From contig NZ_BALE01000046.1 of the NCBI RefSeq assembly GCF_000963885.1, forward strand, positions 1-41,701: a stretch of 41,701 bases of DNA, read 5' to 3'. Source of the stretch: Tanticharoenia sakaeratensis NBRC 103193. Lineage in GTDB: Bacteria > Pseudomonadota > Alphaproteobacteria > Acetobacterales > Acetobacteraceae. A model generated the notes under the pieces. The model searched no databases and was not told where the DNA came from. It was given only the letters and a program-made list of their open reading frames with translations. Numbering within the stretch: the first letter of the stretch is position 1; the number at the start of each line of letters is the position of its first letter. Positions 26,992-35,890 of the stretch are shown one piece after another. The translations under genes and the position numbers were made by a program.

Positions 26992-29202
26992 ATGTCCGCG
27001 GGCCGATCGACACTTCATCGCCTCCCCGGGGCGGACCTGCGCCAGCTGATCACGGGCCTGCGCTGGCTCTATGCGCCCGATCCGGTGATGTTCGGCTACG
27101 CCCTGCGCACCACGTTCTCGTCCCTGCTGGCGCTCGGGATCGCACTCTGGATGGAACTGGGCAGCCCGCAATGGGCGGCCCTGACCGTCTGGATGATCGC
27201 GCAGGGGACACGGGGACGCAGCCTTGCGAAGGCGCGCTGGCACCTGTTCGGCATGGTGCTGGGCGTCATCTTCGGCGTGGGCCTGGTCGCGGCGTTCCCG
27301 CAGGCGCCGATGCTGTTCATCGTGGCACTGGCCTGCGGCATCGGGCTGTTCTGCATGATCGGCACGTTCCTGCCGGGACCGGCCACCATGACCAACTATC
27401 GCATCCACGGCATGCGCGCGACCGGCTTCACCTATGCCATCGTCTCGCTCGACGGGATCGCGGACCCGGGCCACATCTTTCGGATCGCCGCCTCCCGCGC
27501 GACATACATCCTGCTTGGAATCGTGCTGGAGACGACCATTTCCGGCCTGTTCCAGCTCCGGCTCGTCAAACGGACCCGGGCCCAGCTTGCGGATAATTTC
27601 GAAACAGCGCTTTCCGGCTCCATCGCCTCGCTCTGTGCGCTGCTGGAAGGCCAGAAGGAGGCGCTGTCAACGGCGCGCAGTCTGTTCACCACCATCACCA
27701 CGCTGGGCGACCAGGTCGAATTCGCGGAGGTCGAGCTCGGTCGGGCGACCCATGCCGGCGATCATGCGCGCGCGGCCCTGGCGGACATCGCCATCCTTCT
27801 CGCCCGCGGCTTTGACGTCGCAACGCTTATGCGTGTGCCGCTCGCCACCAGCGAAACCTTCAACCGTCAGGCCCATGTCCTGCGGGATTTCCTCCAGACC
27901 GTCCCGGACCGTCTGCGCGCGGAGCCCGATGCTTCAAAGATCCTCGACGATTTGCGCGCCCTGCGCCGGACCTGCCGCCATGACGTCACGGACGCGCTGG
28001 CCGCCGAGACTGAGCATCCGGCCCATTTCGATCCTCACACGCCGGACGCAGCACATGATTCGCTCGTGCGGCAGGCAATGCTGCATCATGCCCTGATCGC
28101 CCTGATCGATGCGCTGCGTATGGCGCTGATGCAGTTCGACGCCAGTCGCGTGGCCCAGCCTCACGACCATTTCCGTGCCCCGATCCGCTCCTATCGCAAC
28201 TGGCCGCAGGCTGCCGTCAACAGTGCGCGCGCCGCCGTCACCGTCTTCGGGGCCGGGCTGATCTGGGTGACGACGGCGTGGCCGGACGGTCTGACCTTCC
28301 TGATGTTCGTGTCGATCGCCTGTTCACTGTTCTCGACGCTCGAGCGTCCGGCACTGGCGACCAAGGCGTTCTTTCACGGGGCCTGCTGCGCGGCTCTTGC
28401 CGGCGGCGTTCTGGATCTTGCGCTGCTCGGCACGCCCACGACGTTCGAACTGCTGGCGTTCTGGACCGGCATCGCCATGCTGCTGGGCGGCCTTGCCTTC
28501 GCCTATCCGCCGCTAACCCTGCCCGCCGTCGCCTACAACCTGTTTCTGCCCATCATGATCGGGCCGGCCAATTCCGGCCGCACAAACGAGATCACCTACT
28601 TCAACACGGCCCTGCCCCTGGTTCTGGGGCTTGCCTATGCCACGTGGATGTTCCGGGTATTCCTGCCCTACAATGTGCGTCACCAGCGGCAGGCCATGCG
28701 CGCGCACATCCTGCACGACTTGCGACGGACCGCACGGGCCCGCACGCCGCCGGATACGGACGACATCGTCAGCCGCAATGTGGATCGTTTCGTTCGCCTT
28801 CTGACGAATGCCGGCAACACGCCGGCCCCGATCATCGAGACCTATCTGGGCGGCATTCTCTCCGCCATGCGGGTTGCCCTGTGGGTGCGAAGACTGCGCG
28901 CAATCCGGCATGTCGGTCTGATCCCGCCTCCTGCGCAACGGGCGATCGGTCTCGTGATCGGGCGAATGAGCCATTTCAGCGGGCGTTACAGCGGTCATTA
29001 CGGCCGCACGTTGCGCGCAACGCGTCTGGCCATCGCACGTCTGCGCACCTGCGAGCGCATGACGCCGCAGCTCCGCACGCGTGTCGCACTCGTTGCAGCG
29101 CTCACCGGCCTCGACATCATCGCGGCCGAGCTGGATGAAAACCGCGCGTTCTTCGACACCCACAACGAGGCGCCCGAAAACTCGGATGCCGGGACATTGT
29201 GA
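26992..29202 (+). CDS. FUSC family membrane protein (AaeB-like efflux)
   Basis: A 736-residue protein with two sets of membrane segments (about 35-195 and 420-560), each followed by a cytoplasmic helical domain. This is the fusaric-acid-resistance / aromatic-acid exporter (AaeB, YccS-like) architecture. The first set includes LRTTFSSLLALGIALWMELG and AALTVWMIAQGTRG, typical for the family. Such proteins export aromatic or weak acids, often with an AaeA-like periplasmic partner; none is adjacent. ATG 26992 follows CGGAGA closely; the longer in-frame extension upstream looks non-coding. Confidence 0.88.
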   Translation: MSAGRSTLHRLPGADLRQLITGLRWLYAPDPVMFGYALRTTFSSLLALGIALWMELGSPQWAALTVWMIAQGTRGRSLAKARWHLFGMVLGVIFGVGLVAAFPQAPMLFIVALACGIGLFCMIGTFLPGPATMTNYRIHGMRATGFTYAIVSLDGIADPGHIFRIAASRATYILLGIVLETTISGLFQLRLVKRTRAQLADNFETALSGSIASLCALLEGQKEALSTARSLFTTITTLGDQVEFAEVELGRATHAGDHARAALADIAILLARGFDVATLMRVPLATSETFNRQAHVLRDFLQTVPDRLRAEPDASKILDDLRALRRTCRHDVTDALAAETEHPAHFDPHTPDAAHDSLVRQAMLHHALIALIDALRMALMQFDASRVAQPHDHFRAPIRSYRNWPQAAVNSARAAVTVFGAGLIWVTTAWPDGLTFLMFVSIACSLFSTLERPALATKAFFHGACCAALAGGVLDLALLGTPTTFELLAFWTGIAMLLGGLAFAYPPLTLPAVAYNLFLPIMIGPANSGRTNEITYFNTALPLVLGLAYATWMFRVFLPYNVRHQRQAMRAHILHDLRRTARARTPPDTDDIVSRNVDRFVRLLTNAGNTPAPIIETYLGGILSAMRVALWVRRLRAIRHVGLIPPPAQRAIGLVIGRMSHFSGRYSGHYGRTLRATRLAIARLRTCERMTPQLRTRVALVAALTGLDIIAAELDENRAFFDTHNEAPENSDAGTL

Positions 29203-29265
29203 AGCCACGACCCGGCGGCTAGGATCATGGCCATACCCTTTCAATCACAGCAGGATCCGCTGACC

Positions 29266-29784
29266 ATGGACGTCTCGAAAATCTCTCCCGGCCGCGACGT
29301 GCCCTACGACATCAACGTGGTGATCGAGATCCCGCAGGGTTCTTCCGTCAAATACGAAGTGGACAAGGACAGCGGCGCGATCGTCGTGGACCGCGTCCTG
29401 TTCACGCCCATGGCGTATCCGGCAGCATACGGCTTCATTCCGGGCACGCTGGCGGCCGATGGCGATCCGTCGGACGCCCTGGTTCTGATCCCGGCGCCGG
29501 TCGTGCCGGGCGCGGTCATTCGCGCACGCCCGATCGGCATGCTGAAGATGACCGACGAGAGCGGCGAAGATGAAAAGATCATCTGCGTGCCGCACGACAA
29601 GGTGCATCCGCAGTACAAGGACGTGCAGAAGATCGAAGACCTGCCCGAGATCACGCTGAAGGCGATCGAGCATTTCTTCACCCGCTACAAGGACCTCGAG
29701 CCCGGCAAGTGGGTGAAGGTCGATGGCTGGGCCGACAAGGAAGCCGCAGCGGACGCCATCCGTTCGGCCATCATCGCCAAGTAA
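29266..29784 (+). CDS. ppa: Inorganic pyrophosphatase
   Basis: A family I soluble pyrophosphatase of 172 residues, hydrolysing PPi to drive biosynthesis. The active-site blocks are complete: IEIPQGSSVKYEVDKDSG, DRVLFTPMAYPAAYGFIPGT, the DGDPSDALVL signature with three acidic metal ligands, ED EKIICVPHDK, and HFFTRYKDLEPGKWVKVDGW. ATG 29266 is chosen because the family begins MDVSKI-like; an upstream in-frame ATG (29227) adds 13 residues with no conservation. A textbook terminator follows. Confidence 0.96.
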   Translation: MDVSKISPGRDVPYDINVVIEIPQGSSVKYEVDKDSGAIVVDRVLFTPMAYPAAYGFIPGTLAADGDPSDALVLIPAPVVPGAVIRARPIGMLKMTDESGEDEKIICVPHDKVHPQYKDVQKIEDLPEITLKAIEHFFTRYKDLEPGKWVKVDGWADKEAAADAIRSAIIAK

Positions 29785-29789
29785 TCCGC

Positions 29790-29824
29790 AAAAAGGCGCG
29801 TGCCGCTCCGGCCCGCGCCTTTTT
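29790..29824. terminator. Bidirectional intrinsic terminator
   Basis: AAAAAGGCGCG (29790-29800) pairs with CGCGCCTTTTT (29814-29824), so both strands end in a U run after a GC stem. It closes ppa on the plus strand and the nuclease gene on the minus strand. Confidence 0.9.
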
Positions 29825-29839
29825 CTCACGCGTCCCGTT

Positions 29840-30847
29840 TCACGGCATTGTCGGGGCCGGGGCGCTGCCGGTTTCCGGATCGTAGGCCGGATTGGAAAGG
29901 TCGATGGGATTGGCGACCTTGGCAGCCGGCCTGGCACTTTCGCGCCATGCCCGGACCAGCAGGTCCCGCAGCATGGACGCCCCCGCCGCCGTCCGCTCAT
30001 AGATCATGTCCCGCGCCTTTTTATTCCGGGCGTCCTCAAATGCCCCAGCCTTGTCGAGCACGTAGACGGCACGAACGTCCTGTCGCGAGCGATCCAGATA
30101 GGCAAGCATGGCGTTGAACACGTCGCCATCCTGATGCGCGAGCGGCGTCATATGCGCTCGCACATCCGCTTCCGTCAGGCCGATCATGTCCACATAAGTG
30201 GACTCGAACTGGCCATGCACTTTCGGATCGCGTGTGAAGCCATCCGGATTGGGGCCGACCCAGCCGTCATGATGGATCGTGACATGCAGCGGCTGCGACC
30301 CATCGCCCACGTAATGGCCCATCCAGGCGACATAGAACGCGCAGGCCATCTGCAGGCCGCTCGTGTCCTTGCCCTCGGCCTGCAGCTTGCGCATCCAGCG
30401 CATGTCCGCCACAAGGTGGCCGTACCCTTCCGCCACCGCGAAAGGCAGCGTTCCGGTCCACCGAACGTTCATGCGTGCGGCATCGGCCTGCTGCCCGGCC
30501 GCCACGAGTTTCTCGTGCTGACGATAGAGCGCCAGTATGAATGCAAATCGCGATCGCGGAATGTCTTTGATGAACGCGAACTGCTCGCGAAACCATCCAT
30601 GATTGGGATCTTCGGCGATCTTCGAGAACGGTTCCGACGCGCCACGCCAGCTGTCGGGGACGCTCGCGTCTTCGCCGATCTGATCGACATAGCGCTGTAG
30701 AAAGACAGGGCCGTCGGCTGGCAGGGCGTCCACCGCTGCGCGATCGATCGCCGTATGGGCGCGACCACCCCATGCGAGCGCCGGGGTCACCGAAGACGCG
30801 GCGAGGAAAGCAGCTGATGCAAGCAGAAGTTTTTTCATGATCGGCAT
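29840..30847 (-). CDS. Exported S1/P1-type zinc nuclease or phospholipase C-like enzyme
   Basis: A 335-residue protein with a signal peptide whose cleavage after ALA would expose an N-terminal Trp (WGGRAHTAID). That is exactly as in P1/S1 nucleases, where the first Trp and the following His bind zinc. The core GHYVGDGSQPLHVTIHHDG matches the family HxxGDxxQPLH signature, and HGQFES supplies the late His/Glu ligands. The family cleaves single-stranded nucleic acid or phospholipids outside the cytoplasm. It starts 5 bp after the stop of the TonB receptor, so the two form an operon. Start may instead be ATG 30838; spacing from GAGG does not decide. Confidence 0.85.
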   Translation of the reverse strand: MPIMKKLLLASAAFLAASSVTPALAWGGRAHTAIDRAAVDALPADGPVFLQRYVDQIGEDASVPDSWRGASEPFSKIAEDPNHGWFREQFAFIKDIPRSRFAFILALYRQHEKLVAAGQQADAARMNVRWTGTLPFAVAEGYGHLVADMRWMRKLQAEGKDTSGLQMACAFYVAWMGHYVGDGSQPLHVTIHHDGWVGPNPDGFTRDPKVHGQFESTYVDMIGLTEADVRAHMTPLAHQDGDVFNAMLAYLDRSRQDVRAVYVLDKAGAFEDARNKKARDMIYERTAAGASMLRDLLVRAWRESARPAAKVANPIDLSNPAYDPETGSAPAPTMP

Positions 30848-30852
30848 GTGCC

Positions 30853-33231
30853 TCAGAATCCGGTGGAGACAGACACATAGGCGGAGAACGGTGCGCCTAT
30901 ATTGTAGGTCGGTTCGCTGCCGCTGACGGACGTGCCGAAAATGCCTTTTCGCGCCACGGCTGTCGGATTGTCGCCTGTTGGCGAAGACAGGTAGTGATTG
31001 TCGCCGATATTGACGATGTTCAGCATGATCTGCGGCGATTTTGCGAAACCGATCCGCTCCAACCGGTATCCGAGCGTCGCATTGGCAACCGTGTAGCTGT
31101 GCATCGCCTGATCGTTCATCAGCGTGCTGTATTGTTTGTCGACGTAGTTCAGGTAGAAATTTCCGAACATGTGTCCGTTGTCGTAGGACAGACCGACCGC
31201 ACCGCTGAACTTGGGCGTCTCCGGCGCAATCTTGCCTTTCGTCGGCAGATAGTCGGTTCCCGTATCGTAGTTGTTGTCGGTGGTTGCATGCAGATACTGC
31301 CCCGACAGATACGGGCTGAAATGGTGCCAGGGCTTTAGCCCCAGTTCGGCCTGCACACCGCGGATCGTCTCGCCACCTGCATTGATCGACTGCGAGACGA
31401 GAATGTTCGTCCCCGACAGATAGGTGGTGCTGGTCAACTGGTGGTTGGTCAGATTGTCATTGAAGAGGGCAACCGACAGATTATACAAACCCGTATGCCG
31501 GAAGCCGACTTCCTCACTGATGGAATATTCCGGCTTGAGATTGACACCCGGCGTACTGCTGGGGGTGGCCGACGTGGGTGAGAAACTTTCAACATAGGAC
31601 GTCACATTGGCCGGAGCACGGAAAGCCGTCGTTCCGTTGATGTAGATCTGGTTTTTCCGATCCAGCCTGTAGGACAGCTTGATCTGCGGCAATGGCTGGA
31701 AATAGCTGCCACCCCCACGATAGGGATCGGCCCCCGGCACCTCGTTCGTCCCCGAGATGGTCAGCATCGCGGCCCGGATACCCGCGTCAGCCAGCAGGCG
31801 ACCACCGAACAGCGTCAGCGTGTCATCAAGCGAGATCGTGTTAACCTGCTGGGTAAAGTTATAGTTGTACCCACGAAGCTGCGTTCCTCCGAACACATGG
31901 ATCGAATCGCTCTCGTAATTCGACGGCGTGTTGCCCGCATAATCCACGGGAGAATACGCGGCATACTCGTGATGGGTGTTGTATGCATACCAGTAGCTGA
32001 GCGAGACCGTGTTGTTCCTGTGGACCCACGCCAGCGTCGAGTTCAGGCCGGATGCCCGTTGTTCCCATGGATCGAAACGCTGCGTCGTGACCACGCCGTT
32101 GACGGCATACGGAACGTTCAACGTTCCATAGGACCGGGTTCCGAAATATCCGCCTGTCACCGGCAGATTCTGTCCGAAAATGGACGGCCCGTGCTGGCTG
32201 ATGAGGTAGGGCGTCGTGTGGAAGGTGAGGCCCGAGCCCAGGTTGAACTTCAGGGGGGCCGTTATGAAAAGTCCGTCGGGATTATGCTGGTTGAGTTTGT
32301 AATAGGACGAATTGCCTGGATAATAATGCGAGGATTCATACTCGCCCGTAGCCCCGCTCGCTTCCCATTTCGCAAGCGACGGGCTGACAAGATTGACCTG
32401 CTCCTGCGCAGTCCATCCGAAGCTTATCGACGCGCTGTTGTTGTCTCCCCATTCCTTGAAAAGACGTGCATCGACGTGATGACGGGTCAGACCGCCCGGC
32501 CCGCGCCAGTTGTCGTATGACGTGTGGGAATAGGACGCGAAACCATAGACGCCGGTGCGGCCGATTTCCCCGCTGTTGAGACGCAGGAATTCCTTGTTCA
32601 TGCCATAGGTGCCGCCGGTCGCGGCAATATAGCCGCCCATCTGCTTTGCCGGCGTGATCTCGGATGTTTCAATCTGCCCGCCGACCGCGTTGTACAGCGG
32701 CGATGTCAGATCAGAGGATCCTTGCGTGACCTGTACCCGCCCTATGTTTTCGCTATCGACGATCATGGCCGTATAGGGCGCGTAACTCATCGGATCGACG
32801 ATCGGCACGCCTTCGAAGACATACCCCGTTTCGGTCTCATTGAGACCGCGCAGCATGATGTGATCGTTGGTCACGCCGGCAGGATCGACGCTTGGTGCCA
32901 GCACGCCGGGCAGATGCGAGATCAGACTGGCGATATTGCTCGTGGGCGACTGTTTCGCGATGTAGTCGCGCGTGACGGCCGACTGGGAACGCGGAGCGGT
33001 CTGGACCGGCATGAGACCGCCGCCCGGCGTCGTATTCGACGTCCCGTCGGGACGCGTTGCAACGCCTGTAACAGAAATTACCTCGCCCTTGCTCGATTTT
33101 TTCTGCGCCGGTCCCTGTTTTCCAGATGAGGCCGGAAGATCTGCCGCAGATGCCGCATATCCGTGAAGCATGGTGCCGATGGAACAGGACAAGGCAAGGC
33201 AGATGCGGAATACGCTTGTTGGCAGGGGCAT
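30853..33231 (-). CDS. TonB-dependent outer-membrane receptor
   Basis: A 792-residue protein: signal peptide (cleavage near AASA, about residue 29), a TonB-box-like EVISVTG around residue 50, a plug domain (SLISHLPGVLAPSVDPAG, HIMLRGLNETETGYVFEGVP), and a beta barrel ending in Phe (YVSVSTGF), as outer-membrane proteins do. It imports a ligand using TonB energy. The nearest neighbour, a P1-type nuclease translated just after it, suggests uptake of nucleic-acid- or phospholipid-derived phosphate compounds rather than iron, but the ligand is not readable from sequence. Start ATG 33231, with AGG about 9 bases upstream; a GTG two codons earlier is possible. No clear Fur or Pho box was recognised. 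Confidence 0.93.
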   Translation of the reverse strand: MPLPTSVFRICLALSCSIGTMLHGYAASAADLPASSGKQGPAQKKSSKGEVISVTGVATRPDGTSNTTPGGGLMPVQTAPRSQSAVTRDYIAKQSPTSNIASLISHLPGVLAPSVDPAGVTNDHIMLRGLNETETGYVFEGVPIVDPMSYAPYTAMIVDSENIGRVQVTQGSSDLTSPLYNAVGGQIETSEITPAKQMGGYIAATGGTYGMNKEFLRLNSGEIGRTGVYGFASYSHTSYDNWRGPGGLTRHHVDARLFKEWGDNNSASISFGWTAQEQVNLVSPSLAKWEASGATGEYESSHYYPGNSSYYKLNQHNPDGLFITAPLKFNLGSGLTFHTTPYLISQHGPSIFGQNLPVTGGYFGTRSYGTLNVPYAVNGVVTTQRFDPWEQRASGLNSTLAWVHRNNTVSLSYWYAYNTHHEYAAYSPVDYAGNTPSNYESDSIHVFGGTQLRGYNYNFTQQVNTISLDDTLTLFGGRLLADAGIRAAMLTISGTNEVPGADPYRGGGSYFQPLPQIKLSYRLDRKNQIYINGTTAFRAPANVTSYVESFSPTSATPSSTPGVNLKPEYSISEEVGFRHTGLYNLSVALFNDNLTNHQLTSTTYLSGTNILVSQSINAGGETIRGVQAELGLKPWHHFSPYLSGQYLHATTDNNYDTGTDYLPTKGKIAPETPKFSGAVGLSYDNGHMFGNFYLNYVDKQYSTLMNDQAMHSYTVANATLGYRLERIGFAKSPQIMLNIVNIGDNHYLSSPTGDNPTAVARKGIFGTSVSGSEPTYNIGAPFSAYVSVSTGF

Positions 33232-33371
33232 AAACACAAACCTGATTGTTGAAAGCCGTCGCCTGCTACCATTCCAGCCGTTCCATTCGATATGGAAATA
33301 TTATGATGAATTCATGACACCGCGGTTTTTATTGGTTTTACAGCGGTCTATGTATTCGGACCTGTGCGCAC

Positions 33372-33400
33372 AAAAAAAAGCCGCCCCGGTCGGGCGGCTT
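33372..33400 (-). terminator. Intrinsic terminator of the host-attachment-like gene
   Basis: AAGCCGCCC (33378-33386) pairs with GGGCGGCTT (33392-33400), loop CGGTC; the eight A on the plus strand (33372-33379) give a U run on the minus-strand transcript. It lies 31 bp after the stop of the gene at 33431. Confidence 0.9.
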
Positions 33401-33430
33401 CGGCGATGCTCAAGCAGCCGAGGTGGCAGG

Positions 33431-33853
33431 TCAGCGCCCGGCGGGCATTTCCCAGCCGGTCGCCGGCCGATGGAAGTGCGACAGCAGGTCGTGATCGGCA
33501 ATGTTCGTCAGATCCTTCGATTCGGTCGTCACGAGCTTCGCGGCCGTCGCCTTGTTGAGATGGCTCCGGATCTCATGCAGCGTGGATGCGGGTGCGGCCA
33601 GGGCGATACCCTCGACCGCGCTGTCCTGCTGCGCATCGTGGGCGATCGCATCGGCGACCTCGCGGGCGAAGCGTTCCTTGATCTGCGTCCGCGGGTCCGC
33701 ATGCGGCGTCTTGATCGAGCCGACTTCGGCATGGGCAGGCGCCGTCTGTGCATCGAACGAGCGTGTCGTTCGCAGCTGCTGCCCGTCGTATTTCAGGAAA
33801 CGGGCCTTGTTGCCGTCAGCAACAACGTAAAGAACGGGATCGAGCGTCGTCAT
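33431..33853 (-). CDS. Host attachment family protein (PF10116-like)
   Basis: A 140-residue cytoplasmic protein: YVVADGNKARFLKYDGQQLR at the start, PRTQIKERFAREVADAI in the middle, and IALAAPASTLHEIRSHL followed by TESKDLTNIADHDLLSHF. This is the pattern of the 'protein required for attachment to host cells' family, a translation-factor-like (eRF1/baeRF-type) fold whose biochemical role is unclear. GGAGG 8 bases before ATG 33853 fixes the start. The name comes from one plant-associated relative and should not be taken as proof of function. Confidence 0.85.
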   Translation of the reverse strand: MTTLDPVLYVVADGNKARFLKYDGQQLRTTRSFDAQTAPAHAEVGSIKTPHADPRTQIKERFAREVADAIAHDAQQDSAVEGIALAAPASTLHEIRSHLNKATAAKLVTTESKDLTNIADHDLLSHFHRPATGWEMPAGR

Positions 33854-34045
33854 GGAAGATACCTCCAAGCAGTCTACGAAACGGGGCACGACCCCGGCGC
33901 GGACTTTAACGGGCGCATACGGCAGACGGTTGCGGTGCGGTCTTGGCTGGTCGTCGGGACTTCGATGGCATTTCCTGGTTGCAGGTCAGGCAAACTGTGC
34001 CAATGTAAGGTTCAAGGCAGGTCGCCGGGCGGTCGGGGGTAGCTC

Positions 34046-34180
34046 ATGAATCTCACGGATACAGTCTCTGTGCTGGGAATCGCGGCGCTTGCGCTGTGCG
34101 CACTGGTCACGCGTGCGCCACGTCCGCAGCTTCGTCCCATTCCCGTACGCGCAAATCGCAGCGGCAGCCGCAGGGCCTGA
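34046..34180 (+). CDS. Small single-pass membrane protein (44 residues)
   Basis: The frame from ATG 34046 encodes MNLTDTVSVLGIAALALCA, a polar start leading into one hydrophobic segment, then a basic, proline-rich tail (TRAPRPQLRPIPVRANRSG) and TGA at 34178-34180. GGGGGT five bases upstream is a good ribosome binding site. It precedes hemH on the same strand (69-bp gap). Positive-inside charge suggests an N-out, C-in orientation. I do not recognise a family. Confidence 0.55.
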   Translation: MNLTDTVSVLGIAALALCALVTRAPRPQLRPIPVRANRSGSRRA

Positions 34181-34249
34181 CGGATCACGAGACAGGGCGT
34201 GGCCTGAACCGGGCTGGTATTCCAGCCTGTTGCAGCGCACAGTCAGGCC

Positions 34250-35275
34250 ATGTCTTTCCTGTACCGCACTCCCAGCCAGCCGGTCCCAGAACAGGGACGC
34301 GCCGGCGTTCTGCTCGTCAATCTCGGTACGCCTGACGCGCTCGGCTACCGGGCTGTCCGACGCTATCTGCTTGAATTCCTGTCGGACCGGCGGGTCATCG
34401 AGGCCTCGCCGTTCATCTGGCAGCCGATCCTCCGCGGCATTGTTCTGGCAACGCGTCCATTCACCAGCGGCGCGAATTACGCCCGGATCTGGGATCGGAC
34501 GCGCGACGAAAGCCCCTTGCGAACCCATACACGCGGACAGGCCGAGGGGCTGGCCGCGCGCCTGAAGGATGAGGGCGTGCCCGTGGAATGGGGCATGCGC
34601 TACGGCAATCCGTCCGTCGCCGCCGCCATGGACCGGCTGATGGATGCCGGATGTGACCGCATCGTGGTGCTCCCGCTTTATCCCCAGTACAGTGCGACCA
34701 CGACAGCCACAGCGAACGATCAGGTTTTCCGCGCGCTCATGGAGCTTCGTCGGCAGCCTGCGATCCGGACCGTGCCCCCCTTCCCGGACGACGCGCGCTA
34801 CATCGACGCCCTGTCGAAGTCGATCCGCACATCCCTTTCGGCCTTGCCGTTCCGCCCCCAGCGTCTCGTCGCGTCGTTTCACGGCATTCCGAAGGCATAC
34901 GTGGAAAAGGGCGATTCCTATCCTCAGGATTGCGAGCGCACGATCACGGCCCTGCGACAGTCGCTCGACCTTCGGGAAGAGCAGATGCCGCTGACCTATC
35001 AGTCCCGTTTCGGGCCGACAGAGTGGATCCAGCCCTATACCGCGCCATTCGTCGCGGGCCTTCCGGCCGAGGGCATCACGCGCATCGCCGTGGTGATGCC
35101 CGGCTTCATGACGGACTGCATCGAGACGCTGGACGAAATCGGCCGTGAACTCCGCGAGGAATTCATGCATGCGGGCGGAGAAGAGTTCGCACTGGTGCCG
35201 TGCCTCAATGCAAGCCCCGAGGCGATCGACCTGATCGAGGCGCTGTCGCGGGACTCTCTGGCAGGCTGGCTCTGA
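34250..35275 (+). CDS. hemH: Ferrochelatase
   Basis: HemH inserts ferrous iron into protoporphyrin IX, the last step of haem synthesis. The 341-residue protein has GVLLVNLGTPDA, the YNPRWGS-like region around ESPLRTHTRGQAEGL, VLPLYPQYSATTTAT, the catalytic His in SFHGIPKAYVEKGD, YQSRFGPTEWIQPYT, and the Glu-rich MPGFMTDCIETLDEIG. All expected catalytic residues are present. ATG 34250 matches the family start; the ribosome binding site is weak, so coupling to the small upstream gene is possible. A hairpin follows at 35334. Confidence 0.96.
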   Translation: MSFLYRTPSQPVPEQGRAGVLLVNLGTPDALGYRAVRRYLLEFLSDRRVIEASPFIWQPILRGIVLATRPFTSGANYARIWDRTRDESPLRTHTRGQAEGLAARLKDEGVPVEWGMRYGNPSVAAAMDRLMDAGCDRIVVLPLYPQYSATTTATANDQVFRALMELRRQPAIRTVPPFPDDARYIDALSKSIRTSLSALPFRPQRLVASFHGIPKAYVEKGDSYPQDCERTITALRQSLDLREEQMPLTYQSRFGPTEWIQPYTAPFVAGLPAEGITRIAVVMPGFMTDCIETLDEIGRELREEFMHAGGEEFALVPCLNASPEAIDLIEALSRDSLAGWL

Positions 35276-35333
35276 TCCGCCTGCCCGGCGCGTTGCCGGG
35301 GACGATACCGAAGAGCCGAATGGTAGCTTCATT

Positions 35334-35359
35334 CCCGGCGCCTGTTGCCAGGCGCCGGG
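35334..35359. terminator. Hairpin between convergent genes
   Basis: Eleven-bp perfect stem CCCGGCGCCTG (35334-35344) with CAGGCGCCGGG (35349-35359), loop TTGC, between hemH and the convergent gene ending at 35367. No T run, but very stable. Confidence 0.65.
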
Positions 35360-35366
35360 GCGGATG

Positions 35367-35774
35367 TCAGTGACCCGGAGGCGCGGGCGGGTTGGTGGCG
35401 GGGCCGGTGGTGGCGGGTCCTGATGCACCGGGTGCCGTTGTTCCATCCGTCGGATGCTCGTGATCCCAGAGAGCCGCCTTCTGCTGATACGTCAGGGCGT
35501 TGTGATGACGCTGCAGCCAGCTCTGGTTCGGATCCGCCGGGTGTTCCTTGTCGTAGAGCGCTGCCTTCTCGCGAAGGCCCTTGCGATATTCATGCCGCGT
35601 GACCATGCCCGTCACGCATCCGCCTGTCGCGCCCAGGACGCCGTGGTGGACGAGATGACCACCGACCGCGCCGGCTGCGCCGTATTTGATACAGCCGCCC
35701 GGTTCGGCATGTGCCATCGGTGCAAGGGCCAAGCCCGAGGCGGTCAGAAAGGCGAAGGCCAGGGATTTTTTCAT
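35367..35774 (-). CDS. Small exported protein with glycine zipper and duplicated motif
   Basis: A 135-residue protein with a signal peptide (MKKSLAFAFLTASGLALAPM, cleavage after HAEP or AHA). It then has a glycine-zipper-like segment (KYGAAGAVGGHLVHHGVLGA) flanked by two cysteines, and two copies of a short motif: EKAALYDKEHPAD and QKAALWDHEHPTD, each preceded by a basic stretch. The tail is low-complexity Gly/Pro/Thr. It may insert in or associate with the envelope. No family assigned. The start is ATG 35774; ATG 35792 is also possible. Confidence 0.7.
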   Translation of the reverse strand: MKKSLAFAFLTASGLALAPMAHAEPGGCIKYGAAGAVGGHLVHHGVLGATGGCVTGMVTRHEYRKGLREKAALYDKEHPADPNQSWLQRHHNALTYQQKAALWDHEHPTDGTTAPGASGPATTGPATNPPAPPGH

Positions 35775-35851
35775 AGGCGGACAACTCATCATCACGGTTT
35801 CGACCACCGCTGAACGCGAAGATGGCCGCGGCTGTTGCGTGATGTAGCACA

Positions 35852-35880
35852 GTTTTGGCTTGCATGATGACGCTGTTTTG
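35852..35880 (+). promoter_or_regulatory. Possible weak promoter
   Basis: TTGCAT, a 17-bp spacer and TAGGTT, each matching only half of the sigma-70 consensus, placed just before the structured leader at 35891. Offered because a plus-strand transcript must start near here if the downstream hairpins act in RNA. Confidence 0.25.
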
Positions 35881-35890
35881 CCTAGGTTTG

